Source: Clostridia bacterium (GTDB taxonomy: Bacteria; Bacillota_A; Clostridia; Christensenellales; Aristaeellaceae). From it: a stretch of DNA of 11,912 nucleotides. Under the pieces are notes generated by a model, which was given only the letters and a program-made list of their open reading frames with translations, was not told the DNA's origin and did not search any database. Position numbers and translations under genes: made by a program. Location of the stretch: positions 1 through 11,912 of the forward strand of contig BNUH01000086.1 of NCBI GenBank assembly GCA_025997215.1, written 5' to 3'. This document shows positions 1 through 7,916 of the stretch, piece by piece. The stretch's first letter is position 1, and each line of letters starts with the position of its first letter.

Positions 1-471
1 CGTTGCGTCGCTTTCTTGGTAAGTCTTGCTAGAAATCATCGTGTCGATCAGCTTCGCGGCAGTCTGACCACGCACCGTGCTGAAGTCAGCGTATTGCTCT
101 GCGGTCAGGTCATAACGCACTTTGTCGGATGTGAAATACTTATTGGCCGCAGACGGGATCACGCCAGCTTCGCCCGTTTCGCTGAATAGCCGATCAATCT
201 CGGCCATGCGCGCGGTCAGGTTCGTATTCGAGGTGAATCCCGGGCTGAAGAATTCGCTCACAATCCTAGCCAGCGCATTGTCATTGCGCTCCTGCTCACC
301 CCAGACATCCACATACGGCGCCATTCCCAGCGAGGCACCGGGTACTTTGTTAAGAATCCGCTGTGTGGCTATCTGAATGTCCGCCGGAACGTCAATGTTC
401 TTATCGGAATATAACTTGCGCCGCGTCGGATCGATGAACGCGCGCTCGATCTGGCCGAACAGCGAGGAAAA
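1..471 (-). pseudogene. C-terminal fragment of a phage polyvalent-type protein (LPD38-like), 5'-truncated
   Basis: The minus strand is open for 157 codons from 471 down to the left edge, where it runs out of the window. An in-frame TGA at 472-474 lies immediately upstream, and the first in-frame ATG is deep inside the homologous part (GMAPYVDVWG), so no proper start exists. The translation contains segments that resemble, from memory, the C-terminal part of the large polyvalent protein-associated domain 38 of phage and prophage proteins: KVPGASLGMAPYVDVWGEQE, FFSPGFTS, RLFSETGEAGVIPSA, YDLTAEQYADFSTVRGQTA. That domain sits in very large phage proteins of uncertain role, thought to be delivered with or packaged in the virion. 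No other phage gene is visible here, so this is probably a remnant or the edge of a broken prophage, cut at about 471. The family call rests on recall of motif patterns, not on a search. Confidence 0.55.
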
Positions 472-477
472 TCAAGG

Positions 478-501
478 CTGAAAAATAGGGGGATTTTTTA
501 G
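478..501. other. A/T-rich dyad at the end of the phage fragment
   Basis: CTGAAAAAT (478-486) pairs with ATTTTTTAG (493-501) through nine positions, with one G-T wobble, around an AGGGGG loop. It lies a few bases outside the truncated phage fragment and upstream of the MFS promoter. It is followed by a run of A on the plus strand, not T, so it is not a standard intrinsic terminator for plus-strand transcription. On the minus strand a T-run precedes it. Function unknown; it may mark a junction. Confidence 0.3.
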
Positions 502-550
502 AAAAAAAAGATTCTCAAATTTGGAATTGTTGATGATTCTGTTCGACACA

Positions 551-579
551 TTGACTACCGCCGCCCGCATTGATATAAT
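551..579 (+). promoter_or_regulatory. Near-consensus sigma-A promoter, extended -10
   Basis: TTGACT (551-556) and TATAAT (574-579) are separated by exactly 17 bases, and TG at 571-572 gives an extended -10 (TGATATAAT). Transcription would start near 586, leaving a leader of about 45 nt before the MFS start codon. The promoter should be strong and constitutive; no obvious operator dyad overlaps it. Confidence 0.78.
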
Positions 580-632
580 TACAACCGCGCATCACAATAC
601 ATCCAACCGCATGGGAATAATACGAGGTAATA

Positions 633-1874
633 ATGCAAAACTGGAAACGCGACGCGGGGTTCTTCATTGGCGGGCAATTCTTGTCCATGTTCGGCTCGAT
701 GCTGGTGCAGTATGCAATCACTTGGCATATCACGCTGGAGACACAATCCGGCGCGTGGATGACGGTGTTCACATGCGCCAGCCTGCTGCCTATGGTGCTG
801 ATATCGCCATTCGCGGGCGTTTGGGCCGATAGATATAACAAGAAATATCTCATAAATATATCGGATACCGTGATCGCGTTCGCGACATTGCTGCTTGCGT
901 TCGCTTTCTTCGCGGGGTATGACAGCATTGGGATGATGCTCGCCGTTGTGGTGATCCGTGGATTGGGACAAGGGGTGCAGCAACCGGCGGTCAGTTCGCT
1001 GATCCCGCAGATCGTCCCGGCTGACCAGCTGACAAGGTTCAACGGCATCCAAAGTTCAGTGCAGTCGATAACCATGTTTGCCGCGCCGATGCTAAGCGGC
1101 GCGCTGCTTACATTTCTATCGATAGAATATATATTCTTCATCGATGTCATTACCGCGATAATAGGCGTATCTGTCGTGTTCTTCTGCGTACGGGTGACGC
1201 ATCAACCGAAAGCCACGAGTGGACAGGGGTTGGGCGCGTACGTCCGTGAACTTGAGGAGGGACTGCGCTACATCGGCGGGATTCCATGGCTCAAGATATT
1301 GATGGCGTTCACCGCCTTCTTCGGCATATTCATGACCCCTGCCGCAATGCTTACGCCGCTTCAGGTGACGCGCGCGTTCGGTGAAGATGTGTGGAGACTT
1401 ACCATGATTGAGGTGCTGTTTTCGGCAGGTATGGCGCTGGGCGGCATTGGTATATCCGTTTGGGGCGGGTTCAAAAACAAGGTATACACAAGTATCACAG
1501 CATGCCTTATGTTTGGTATTACTACGGTTTTGTTTGGAATTGTGCCGAATTTCTGGATATACCTTGGTATCATGCTGCTGTGTGGAGCGACCGTGCCATT
1601 CTTCAATACGCCCGTCATGACGATCATGCAGACGAAACTCGAGCCGCAGCTGATGGGGCGCGTATTCAGCGTTCAAATGATGATAAGCGGCCTGGCGATG
1701 CCGCTGGGCATGGCGCTGTTCGGACCGCTGGGAGATATTGTCAGCATTGAGGTGCTGCTGATAATAACTGGCGTGTTATTGTTTGGCGGCGGATTATCGC
1801 TTCTGACGATGAAGCCGATAATTGAGGTAGGCAAGCCGGACGCGGTGGCGGGCGATATTCCCGCGGAAACATGA
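633..1874 (+). CDS. MFS transporter, drug/macrolide-efflux (DHA3/Mef-like) type
   Basis: A 413-residue integral membrane protein with about 12 hydrophobic segments, the normal size for a major facilitator superfamily exporter. The loop after TM2 carries the superfamily motif A in the form GVWADRYNKK (about residues 62-71, with Asp66 and Arg67), followed by Asp78. The opening GGQFLSMFGSMLVQYAITWH resembles the DHA3 / macrolide-efflux branch, whose members expel hydrophobic compounds using the proton gradient. The ATG at 633 is preceded by GAGGT at 624-628 with 4-5 bases of spacing, and by a very good promoter. The gene stands alone and ends 29 bp before the convergent AraC gene, with no clear terminator between them. 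The substrate cannot be told from sequence; drug efflux is a family-level inference, and sugar or metabolite export is an alternative. Confidence 0.88.
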   Translation: MQNWKRDAGFFIGGQFLSMFGSMLVQYAITWHITLETQSGAWMTVFTCASLLPMVLISPFAGVWADRYNKKYLINISDTVIAFATLLLAFAFFAGYDSIGMMLAVVVIRGLGQGVQQPAVSSLIPQIVPADQLTRFNGIQSSVQSITMFAAPMLSGALLTFLSIEYIFFIDVITAIIGVSVVFFCVRVTHQPKATSGQGLGAYVRELEEGLRYIGGIPWLKILMAFTAFFGIFMTPAAMLTPLQVTRAFGEDVWRLTMIEVLFSAGMALGGIGISVWGGFKNKVYTSITACLMFGITTVLFGIVPNFWIYLGIMLLCGATVPFFNTPVMTIMQTKLEPQLMGRVFSVQMMISGLAMPLGMALFGPLGDIVSIEVLLIITGVLLFGGGLSLLTMKPIIEVGKPDAVAGDIPAET

Positions 1875-1903
1875 GAAATGCTATGTCCGGCAGCTAACGA
1901 ATG

Positions 1904-4147
1904 CTACTTCCTGCGATACTGTTGCGGCGTAATCCCCGTCCGCTTCTTGAACGCGCGTAAGAATGTGCTGACATTCGAGTAGCCTACTTGTGTGGCAATA
2001 AAAGGATTCCCTTCATTTGCGGTGTTCAGCAGTTGAATGGCGTGCTTGATCCTTATGTCATTGAGCAAGTCAGAAAAGCTCTGATTTGTCTCTTCCTTAA
2101 ATATCCGCGAAAGGAAGTAATATGAAACCCGAAAATGATCGGATACCATATCCAAGCAAAGGGCGGGATCAGCATGGTTTTGCTCAAGATATGCGAGCAC
2201 ATTCTCCATGATGTTGCGATTCTTGCTATGAGTGCGCACTTGCGCGTTTGTGCACAAATCGCGATATAACGACTGAATTTCCTCAATGATACGGTCGGCA
2301 GGTTCGTGGCGCTGACTCAATGATGATAACAAACGAAGGCAGCTTTCGTAAAGTTCGTAGTGTTCGTCCTGTATTGGATCATATGCTTTGATTGCTGTAG
2401 TAATTAGGTTGTTGTATAGAAACATCTGTGTTTCATTAGCACAACCATGCTCGCGCGTATTGGCCTCGTTAAGATCCAGCAAAAGCTGGCGCACCTCGTC
2501 GTACGCGCCGCTGCGGGATGCGGCTATTATCTGTATCTCTTTTTCTACCGGATAATATAGCGCGGTCGCGTTGGCTGTCGATTCACCGTAGGAAAGATAG
2601 GGCACCGTTCCCGGTATATGGCGCATGCACGCGGTAGTGGCTTCCGATAGGCAGCGCTGCAGCATGCGTATACTGTTATGCGGCTGGCTCAGACCAACTC
2701 GGACGCTGTGAAAATCCGTTATGAAGCCATCCAATGCTGCTTGTGCGGTAAGTTGATCCGGCGCGGAAAGCACGATCACGGTTTGCGCGGCAGCCAGCTC
2801 CGCAAACAGCATAATGGCGTCCGATTCGCCCTTTTGCCACTGTGTAAGTGAATCGACGATGCTGTGCATATGGTCAGGTTGGTCGCCGCAATCTATAAAT
2901 ATTACATAATAACATTGTGATAAAGTAGGTAATGCGCAAATGTCGGCAGCCTCAATTAGCGCTTCTTGGGTTAGCTGGCGGCTCTGGGTTAGCAGTTTCA
3001 TCAGCACCGTGTCGCGCGTGGTTTTGTAGTATTGGTCCAGCGTCTGTTGGAATTGCCGGTTGATGCTTTGGGTTTCACGCATGCGTGCCTCGACCATGCC
3101 GACTTCTTGCCGGATGCTCCGCGTCCCAGTAGGCAGCCCTTCTGGAAAGGTTTGACGCAGCAGTTCCTGTATGGGTTGGTATAATCGGTTAGCGATCTGC
3201 CTCGTGATGATTAGGCCGAAGCCTAGGCATAACAACGTCACGATCAGCCATATCCGCTGAAAGGCTGTCAGCTGTTTGAGCACATGCAGTTCCGGGATGA
3301 AGAACACATATTGCAGCCCCGATACGCTGCCGCTGCTGAAGAAAGCGTGATAGCGCTCCTGCCCGTTTTGGACGACCCAATCGGTTTCGCCTAACGGCGC
3401 TGATTCACGCCACGCGTCTGGGAATCCGTCTGAACTCATGAGTTCCACGCCAGAATTATCCAATAAACGGAAATGTATGTCGGTATCAAAATTACGGGTA
3501 AACAGTCTGCGAAACGACTCTTGATCGATCAGCGACAGAAAGTATGCGCGGTGTTTCAAATAACCCTGGCTGACTGGCAGCACATACAGTATCAGCCATC
3601 GGGTAACGCCCATTCTTGTTTGAGAAAACGCGGTTGGATAATAATGATACAGATTGGTTGAACGAACCAGATTGTTGAACGCTTCCCTATCCATATCGGC
3701 GAAACCTACGTAGTTGTCCAGAAACGCGTCAGCATTCATCTGTACGTTGCGTGAGGAGATGACCAAATCACGATCCGGCAGATAGACTGCCGTCAACGTA
3801 AATATGTTGTCAAAGCTCTGGATTGCTCGGCAGAAGTTGTATATTTCCATACACGCTTGATGCCTTTCCTCAGGCGTGTCGTCGATGCGCGCCGCCAGCT
3901 TCTTCAGCGACATATTGCCGGACAGTGTATAAGCAAAATCTGTTCTGGCGGATATATATGTATCCAGTGTATTCCTTATGCTCGATACGATTTGACTGTT
4001 GAGCGCGAGGTAGTCTTGCATAACCGTCGAATGAACCGACGTATTGAATGAAACGAGCAGGATTATCAGGGGGGTCACGAGCACCATAACGAATGTCATG
4101 TACAGCGTCAGGTAAGAGCGGTTGCGAAAGGGGTTCATCGGCGGCAC
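1904..4147 (-). CDS. Membrane-bound sensor-regulator of the AraC family
   Basis: A 747-residue one-component regulator. TM1 spans about residues 13-34. An extracellular region of about 260 residues follows (Cache-like by position and size). TM2 spans about 298-316 and is followed by a short linker, a cytoplasmic middle region (about 375-640) and a C-terminal AraC-type double helix-turn-helix (about 646-745). The HTH shows the hallmarks DMVSDHFRVSYYFLSRIFKE and IATQVGYSNVSTFLRAFKKR, then TPQQYRRK. The family senses extracellular sugars or oligosaccharides and activates an adjacent transporter operon; here that operon is divergent and starts at 4410. Start: GTG at 4145-4147 lies 7 bases after GGGGAGG (4155-4161), whereas the in-frame ATG at 4136-4138 would be 16 bases away, so GTG is preferred. 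The ligand is unknown. Confidence 0.9.
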   Translation of the reverse strand: MPPMNPFRNRSYLTLYMTFVMVLVTPLIILLVSFNTSVHSTVMQDYLALNSQIVSSIRNTLDTYISARTDFAYTLSGNMSLKKLAARIDDTPEERHQACMEIYNFCRAIQSFDNIFTLTAVYLPDRDLVISSRNVQMNADAFLDNYVGFADMDREAFNNLVRSTNLYHYYPTAFSQTRMGVTRWLILYVLPVSQGYLKHRAYFLSLIDQESFRRLFTRNFDTDIHFRLLDNSGVELMSSDGFPDAWRESAPLGETDWVVQNGQERYHAFFSSGSVSGLQYVFFIPELHVLKQLTAFQRIWLIVTLLCLGFGLIITRQIANRLYQPIQELLRQTFPEGLPTGTRSIRQEVGMVEARMRETQSINRQFQQTLDQYYKTTRDTVLMKLLTQSRQLTQEALIEAADICALPTLSQCYYVIFIDCGDQPDHMHSIVDSLTQWQKGESDAIMLFAELAAAQTVIVLSAPDQLTAQAALDGFITDFHSVRVGLSQPHNSIRMLQRCLSEATTACMRHIPGTVPYLSYGESTANATALYYPVEKEIQIIAASRSGAYDEVRQLLLDLNEANTREHGCANETQMFLYNNLITTAIKAYDPIQDEHYELYESCLRLLSSLSQRHEPADRIIEEIQSLYRDLCTNAQVRTHSKNRNIMENVLAYLEQNHADPALCLDMVSDHFRVSYYFLSRIFKEETNQSFSDLLNDIRIKHAIQLLNTANEGNPFIATQVGYSNVSTFLRAFKKRTGITPQQYRRK

Positions 4148-4199
4148 AGGTATTCCTCCCCAGAATAGGTAGATATATCACAATAATATTCAGTAAGCT

Positions 4200-4229
4200 A
4201 TTCTAGAGCAGCCGACGAACTCCTTCCAA
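4200..4229 (-). promoter_or_regulatory. Possible promoter of the AraC-family gene
   Basis: Read on the minus strand, TTGGAA (4224-4229) and TAGAAT (4200-4205) are separated by 18 bases. This would give a leader of about 45 nt before the GTG start. The match is moderate and the region is A/T-rich, so other pairs are possible. The 262-bp divergent spacer (4148-4409) would have to hold both promoters and the operator of the regulator. Confidence 0.32.
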
Positions 4230-4343
4230 AGCATCGATACGCGCAAAAATTGCCGCTGCCGCAAGAATTGCATCCCGATTGCATCTCATTTGCTGTCGAA
4301 AAAACAACTAATACAATCGCCTGCATGAATTGCACCTTGCCTA

Positions 4344-4372
4344 TTGATCCCGTCTCCTGTTACTATTATACA
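4344..4372 (+). promoter_or_regulatory. Possible promoter of the sugar-uptake operon
   Basis: TTGATC (4344-4349) and TATACA (4367-4372) are 17 bases apart, 38 bp before the binding-protein ATG. Each hexamer matches the consensus at only four of six positions, which would fit an activator-dependent promoter under the divergent AraC-type regulator. No clear direct-repeat operator was recognised upstream. Moderate to low certainty. Confidence 0.4.
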
Positions 4373-4409
4373 TAACACGTGGCACAAATTTGATTTTAGG
4401 AGGCTTCCC

Positions 4410-5981
4410 ATGAACCGTATGCGAATCGCGATGCTTCTCGTTATCGCTATGCTTGTAATGGCACTGGTGCCATCGCTCGTCATTGCGGAAAGCGAATCGG
4501 TGTATCCAGAAAAGCTAACCATCTTCTCTGGCTTGAGCGAGCATGTTTCCAAGCTAGGCGCGACCAGCAACAATGACAACGTTGCTTTCCAGGAAATAGA
4601 ACGTCTCACAGGTACACATGTCGAATGGATTCATCCAGCGGTGGGCTCGGATGTTGATGCTCAGGTGAATCTACTCGTTGCATCGAATAGTTTACCGGAT
4701 ATCATAGTACACGCCAGATGGAAGACATTCGGCGGCGGGCCTGCGCTTTGGGCGGATGATGGGATTATCTATGACCTAACAGACTTAATCCCAGAGAATA
4801 TGCCCTACTATTATGCCTTAATATCAGATATGCTTACCGGTATTCAGGAACTATCCATTGATGGCCGCATGTACTATATATCGGAGATTCAGCACGGTTA
4901 TCCATTCGAGGGGCCAATTTACCGCGGTGATTGGATGGAAAAAATGCAGCTACCATATCCAACAACGATCGATGAATTGTATTCCACTCTCGTAACGCTG
5001 CGCGATGGAGATCCAAATGGCAATGGTCAGAAGGATGAATGGGCGATGTCCGGCTTGGGCTTCAAGGACGGCAACTTTGGCCCTGGCCATCTGTTGTGGG
5101 CATATGGTATTAACTATGGATTTATGCAAATTGATGGCAAGGTCACGTTTGGGCCACTCCAGCCTGAATTCACAGATGCCATGTCATTTATGAACAAGCT
5201 GTACTCCGAGGGCTTACTCGATCCTGACTATTCCACGCAGGATCGCAATATGCTGGATGGCAAGTACATGAATAACCAAGTTAGTTTTGAGATTGGCATT
5301 CAACCCTCAAAGATGAATAATGCGTTAGCTGAAACCGGCTTCAAGGCTGCGGGCGGCTCAAACCTACGCCTTACATCGAGCAGCCCATCGTACACCTTTG
5401 ACAATGCGTACATTTCATCCTTGACGCAAACATGCGACGCTGCGGTGACCACGGCGAATAGCGAGCCGGATAAAGTGCTCCGTTGGCTTGATAGCTTCTA
5501 TGGCGGCGAAGGTAACTTAATTGCCAACTTCGGCGTAGAGGGCTTATCATACAAAATAGTTGACGGAGTTCCCCAATATGACTACACCGGCGCATTAAAG
5601 CTGCACCCTGACATTGCAGAGGCTGATGTACAGTATCTCTATCGTCTGAATGGTATATCTAGTTTTCCAATAAAGATGAGCGGTGATGCTTACTTCACTA
5701 CGCTTCATCCATACTCCGCAGAAGCTATTCTTGGCTGGGCGGCGGATTACGATGCGTCCCGTGTTCTGCCTAGCGTATCGCTGACAGTGGAAGAGACCGA
5801 CGAAATCAATGATACCTTGGTAGACCTCAACACCTATATGGATGTGCAGTATGATCGCCTAGTCTCGGGCCAGGTGTCGATCAGCGATATCCCCGCTATA
5901 CAGGCGCGGTTGCATGAGATGGGCATTGATCGCTGCATCGAAATCTATCAGGCGGCGTACGACCGTTTCATGGGCAAATAA
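4410..5981 (+). CDS. Extracellular solute-binding protein of a sugar ABC transporter (LplA/YtcQ-like)
   Basis: A 523-residue binding protein of the large family 1 type found with LplB/YtcP permeases, where it captures oligosaccharides outside the cell. ATG 4410 follows TAGGAGG (4397-4403) by six bases. An upstream in-frame ATG at 4344 has no ribosome site and would put 22 unrelated residues before the signal peptide. Residues 1-26 form a signal peptide (MNRMR, hydrophobic core, then VIA before ESES). There is no cysteine near the cleavage point, so this is not a lipoprotein, which is unusual for a Gram-positive binding protein. Residues 199-211 (DGDPNGNGQKDEW) form the EF-hand-like calcium loop typical of this subfamily. 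First gene of the operon, divergent from the AraC-type sensor. The ligand is unknown; a uronic-acid-containing oligosaccharide is an inference from the downstream enzymes. Confidence 0.9.
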   Translation: MNRMRIAMLLVIAMLVMALVPSLVIAESESVYPEKLTIFSGLSEHVSKLGATSNNDNVAFQEIERLTGTHVEWIHPAVGSDVDAQVNLLVASNSLPDIIVHARWKTFGGGPALWADDGIIYDLTDLIPENMPYYYALISDMLTGIQELSIDGRMYYISEIQHGYPFEGPIYRGDWMEKMQLPYPTTIDELYSTLVTLRDGDPNGNGQKDEWAMSGLGFKDGNFGPGHLLWAYGINYGFMQIDGKVTFGPLQPEFTDAMSFMNKLYSEGLLDPDYSTQDRNMLDGKYMNNQVSFEIGIQPSKMNNALAETGFKAAGGSNLRLTSSSPSYTFDNAYISSLTQTCDAAVTTANSEPDKVLRWLDSFYGGEGNLIANFGVEGLSYKIVDGVPQYDYTGALKLHPDIAEADVQYLYRLNGISSFPIKMSGDAYFTTLHPYSAEAILGWAADYDASRVLPSVSLTVEETDEINDTLVDLNTYMDVQYDRLVSGQVSISDIPAIQARLHEMGIDRCIEIYQAAYDRFMGK

Positions 5982-5993
5982 GGTACGGCAAAG

Positions 5994-6019
5994 TGAGGCG
6001 GGCGGCGGCGTCCGCCTCA
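5994..6019 (+). promoter_or_regulatory. GC-rich intercistronic hairpin between binding protein and permease genes
   Basis: TGAGGCGG (5994-6001) pairs perfectly with CCGCCTCA (6012-6019) around a 10-base GC-rich loop. It begins 13 bp after the binding-protein stop codon. No T-run follows, so full termination is unlikely. The usual role of such structures in sugar ABC operons is to protect the upstream message or attenuate the downstream part, so that more binding protein than permease is made. That role is inferred here. Confidence 0.6.
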
Positions 6020-6078
6020 TGTCTATCCGATAAGGGTTCAGATAGGTTATAAGGTGATAAAGGCGAGGGGAGCTGTCC

Positions 6079-7011
6079 ATGCAGACTACCGCCGTTAAGC
6101 CGCTCCGACATGAGCGAATGGGGTCGACCATCAAGCGCTACTGGCTGCTGTATCTGATGGTATTGCCATTAGTGCTTTATTATCTTCTTTTCCATTATCT
6201 GCCGATGTTTGGTATTGTCATAGCGTTTCAAGATTTTCGTGTAACGCGCGGGTTCTTTGCAAGCAAGTGGGTTGGCCTGGATCATTTCATATCGTTCTTT
6301 AAGTCCGCGTATGCTTGGACGACTATCCGCAATACATTGACCATCAGTCTGTACGGCTTATTATTTGGATTCCCCGCGCCCATTCTGTTGGCACTGATGC
6401 TCAACGAGGTCAAAAAGAAACGATTCCTTAAAACGGTGCAGCTTATCACCTATATGCCGCACTTCATTTCGCTGGTCGTCATCTGCGCGATCATCCGCGA
6501 TTTCTGCTCTACACGAGGCGTCATCAACACCGCCATGAGTTACCTAGGCAGAACGCCGCATAACTACCTGACCGAGCCGAATGCGTTCTACCCTATATAT
6601 ATTATATCCGGCATCTGGCAGCATATCGGCTGGGATTCGATCATCTACCTGGCCGCGCTTGCCGCTATCGATCAAGAACTATATGAAGCGGCGACAGTCG
6701 ATGGCGCAGGGCGTCTGCGGCGTATTTGGCACATCACGCTGCCGGGGATTGCGCCGACGATTACGATACTGCTGATCCTGCGCATAGGCAGCATCATGTC
6801 GGTGGGTTTTGAAAAAATTATATTGCTATACGCGCCAGCGACATATGAGACGGCGGATGTCATATCGACCTATGTTTACCGTCGCGGTTTAGTCGATGGG
6901 AAGTATAGTTTCGCCGCAGCTGTAGGATTAATGAATTCGGTGGTCAACTTTATTCTATTGATTGCGGCAGATCGGTTCAGCAAGCAAATCGGCCAGCGCG
7001 GTCTGTTTTAG
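6079..7011 (+). CDS. Sugar ABC transporter permease 1 (LplB/YteP-like)
   Basis: A 310-residue inner-membrane permease with six predicted membrane segments, the normal size for the family. The cytoplasmic EAA loop that docks on the ATPase is at residues 203-222 (EAATVDGAGRLRRIWHITLP). The N-terminal stretch LLYLMVLPLVLYYLLFHYLP and the following GIVIAFQDF are characteristic of the LplB/YteP group, which imports oligosaccharides with an LplA/YtcQ-type binding protein. The ATG at 6079 follows GAGGGGAG (6065-6072) by about six bases; a second ATG at codon 14 is less well placed. The next gene starts 12 bp downstream, so the two permeases are almost certainly co-translated and form the heterodimeric channel. 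Confidence 0.93.
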   Translation: MQTTAVKPLRHERMGSTIKRYWLLYLMVLPLVLYYLLFHYLPMFGIVIAFQDFRVTRGFFASKWVGLDHFISFFKSAYAWTTIRNTLTISLYGLLFGFPAPILLALMLNEVKKKRFLKTVQLITYMPHFISLVVICAIIRDFCSTRGVINTAMSYLGRTPHNYLTEPNAFYPIYIISGIWQHIGWDSIIYLAALAAIDQELYEAATVDGAGRLRRIWHITLPGIAPTITILLILRIGSIMSVGFEKIILLYAPATYETADVISTYVYRRGLVDGKYSFAAAVGLMNSVVNFILLIAADRFSKQIGQRGLF

Positions 7012-7023
7012 GAGGCGACGGTT

Positions 7024-7905
7024 ATGGTGGAATCCAGATCGCGAGGCGACCGCACCTTCGTCGCCATCAACACCACGGTACTTGTGCTGCTTACCTTGCT
7101 GACTTTGTACCCATGCCTGTATGTGCTGTTCGCGTCCGTAAGCGATCCGGTAAAGCTGTATGCCGGAAGCCGACTGCTGCTGGCACCGCGCGGGTTTTCA
7201 GTAGCCGCGTACAGCATCATCATGAGTCACGCGATGCTCTGGCGCAGCTATCTGAATACATTGATATACGTTTCACTGGCTACGGTAATCAGCCTAGCCG
7301 TTACGATCATGGGCAGCTATGTACTCTCGCGCCAGCGGCTGCCGGGTCGAGGTGTAATCTTAACGATGGTAACAGTAACCATGTTCTTTGGCGGCGGGTT
7401 GATACCCACATACCTTGTTGTGGTCAATCTCCATCTGATCGATACGATCTGGGCGATGGTGCTGCCCAGTGTAATCAGCACGTACAATTTAATCATGATG
7501 CTGACATATTTCCGTGGCATTCCAGCGGAAATGGAGGAATCCGCGCACATAGACGGCGCGAATGACTGGACGATCCTAACGCGAATAATGGTGCCGCTGG
7601 CGCTGCCAGTCATCGCGGTTATCGCTTTATATGTCATCGTAAGCAATTGGAACTCTTATGTGCCCGGCACTATATATCTGCGTACGCGCGAAAAATATCC
7701 GCTGCAGGTTATTCTGCGTGAGATATTGATCTCCGGATCGTCCAATCTGGATACCGCCATGTCAGGCTATGACAATTTCGCGGCCTATTCAGAGGCGGTT
7801 AAGTATGCTACAATCATTGTAACAACGGTGCCGGTGCTGATGTTGTACCCGTTCTTGCAGCGATTCTTTATCAAAGGCGTTATGCTGGGCGCGGTAAAGG
7901 GATAA
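7024..7905 (+). CDS. Sugar ABC transporter permease 2 (YtcP/LplC-like)
   Basis: A 293-residue permease with six predicted membrane segments, partner of the preceding one. The EAA loop is at about residues 168-193 (EMEESAHIDGANDWTILTRI, then a Pro-rich end). The stretch FFGGGLIPTYLVVVNLHLID and the ending KGVMLGAVKG are typical of the YtcP/LplC group. AGGAGG overlaps the stop codon of permease 1 (7010-7015) and lies eight bases before the ATG, indicating tight co-translation. No ATPase gene is present in the operon; transporters of this group generally borrow a shared ATPase of the MsmX/MsmK type encoded elsewhere. Confidence 0.93.
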   Translation: MVESRSRGDRTFVAINTTVLVLLTLLTLYPCLYVLFASVSDPVKLYAGSRLLLAPRGFSVAAYSIIMSHAMLWRSYLNTLIYVSLATVISLAVTIMGSYVLSRQRLPGRGVILTMVTVTMFFGGGLIPTYLVVVNLHLIDTIWAMVLPSVISTYNLIMMLTYFRGIPAEMEESAHIDGANDWTILTRIMVPLALPVIAVIALYVIVSNWNSYVPGTIYLRTREKYPLQVILREILISGSSNLDTAMSGYDNFAAYSEAVKYATIIVTTVPVLMLYPFLQRFFIKGVMLGAVKG

Positions 7906-7916
7906 GGAGTATAGAA

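Noticed and set aside
515..1150. Open frame of 211 codons on the minus strand opposite the MFS gene
   Set aside because: Antisense shadow of the MFS gene; no ribosome site, no recognisable domain, and it runs across the strong plus-strand promoter.
1116..1676. Open frame of 186 codons on the minus strand opposite the MFS gene
   Set aside because: Composition rich in His/Arg typical of antisense frames, no start signal, and lies fully inside a well-supported membrane protein gene.
4344..4409. Upstream in-frame ATG extending the binding protein by 22 residues
   Set aside because: No ribosome site, overlaps the likely promoter, and would place non-signal residues before a clear signal peptide; ATG 4410 has TAGGAGG at correct spacing.
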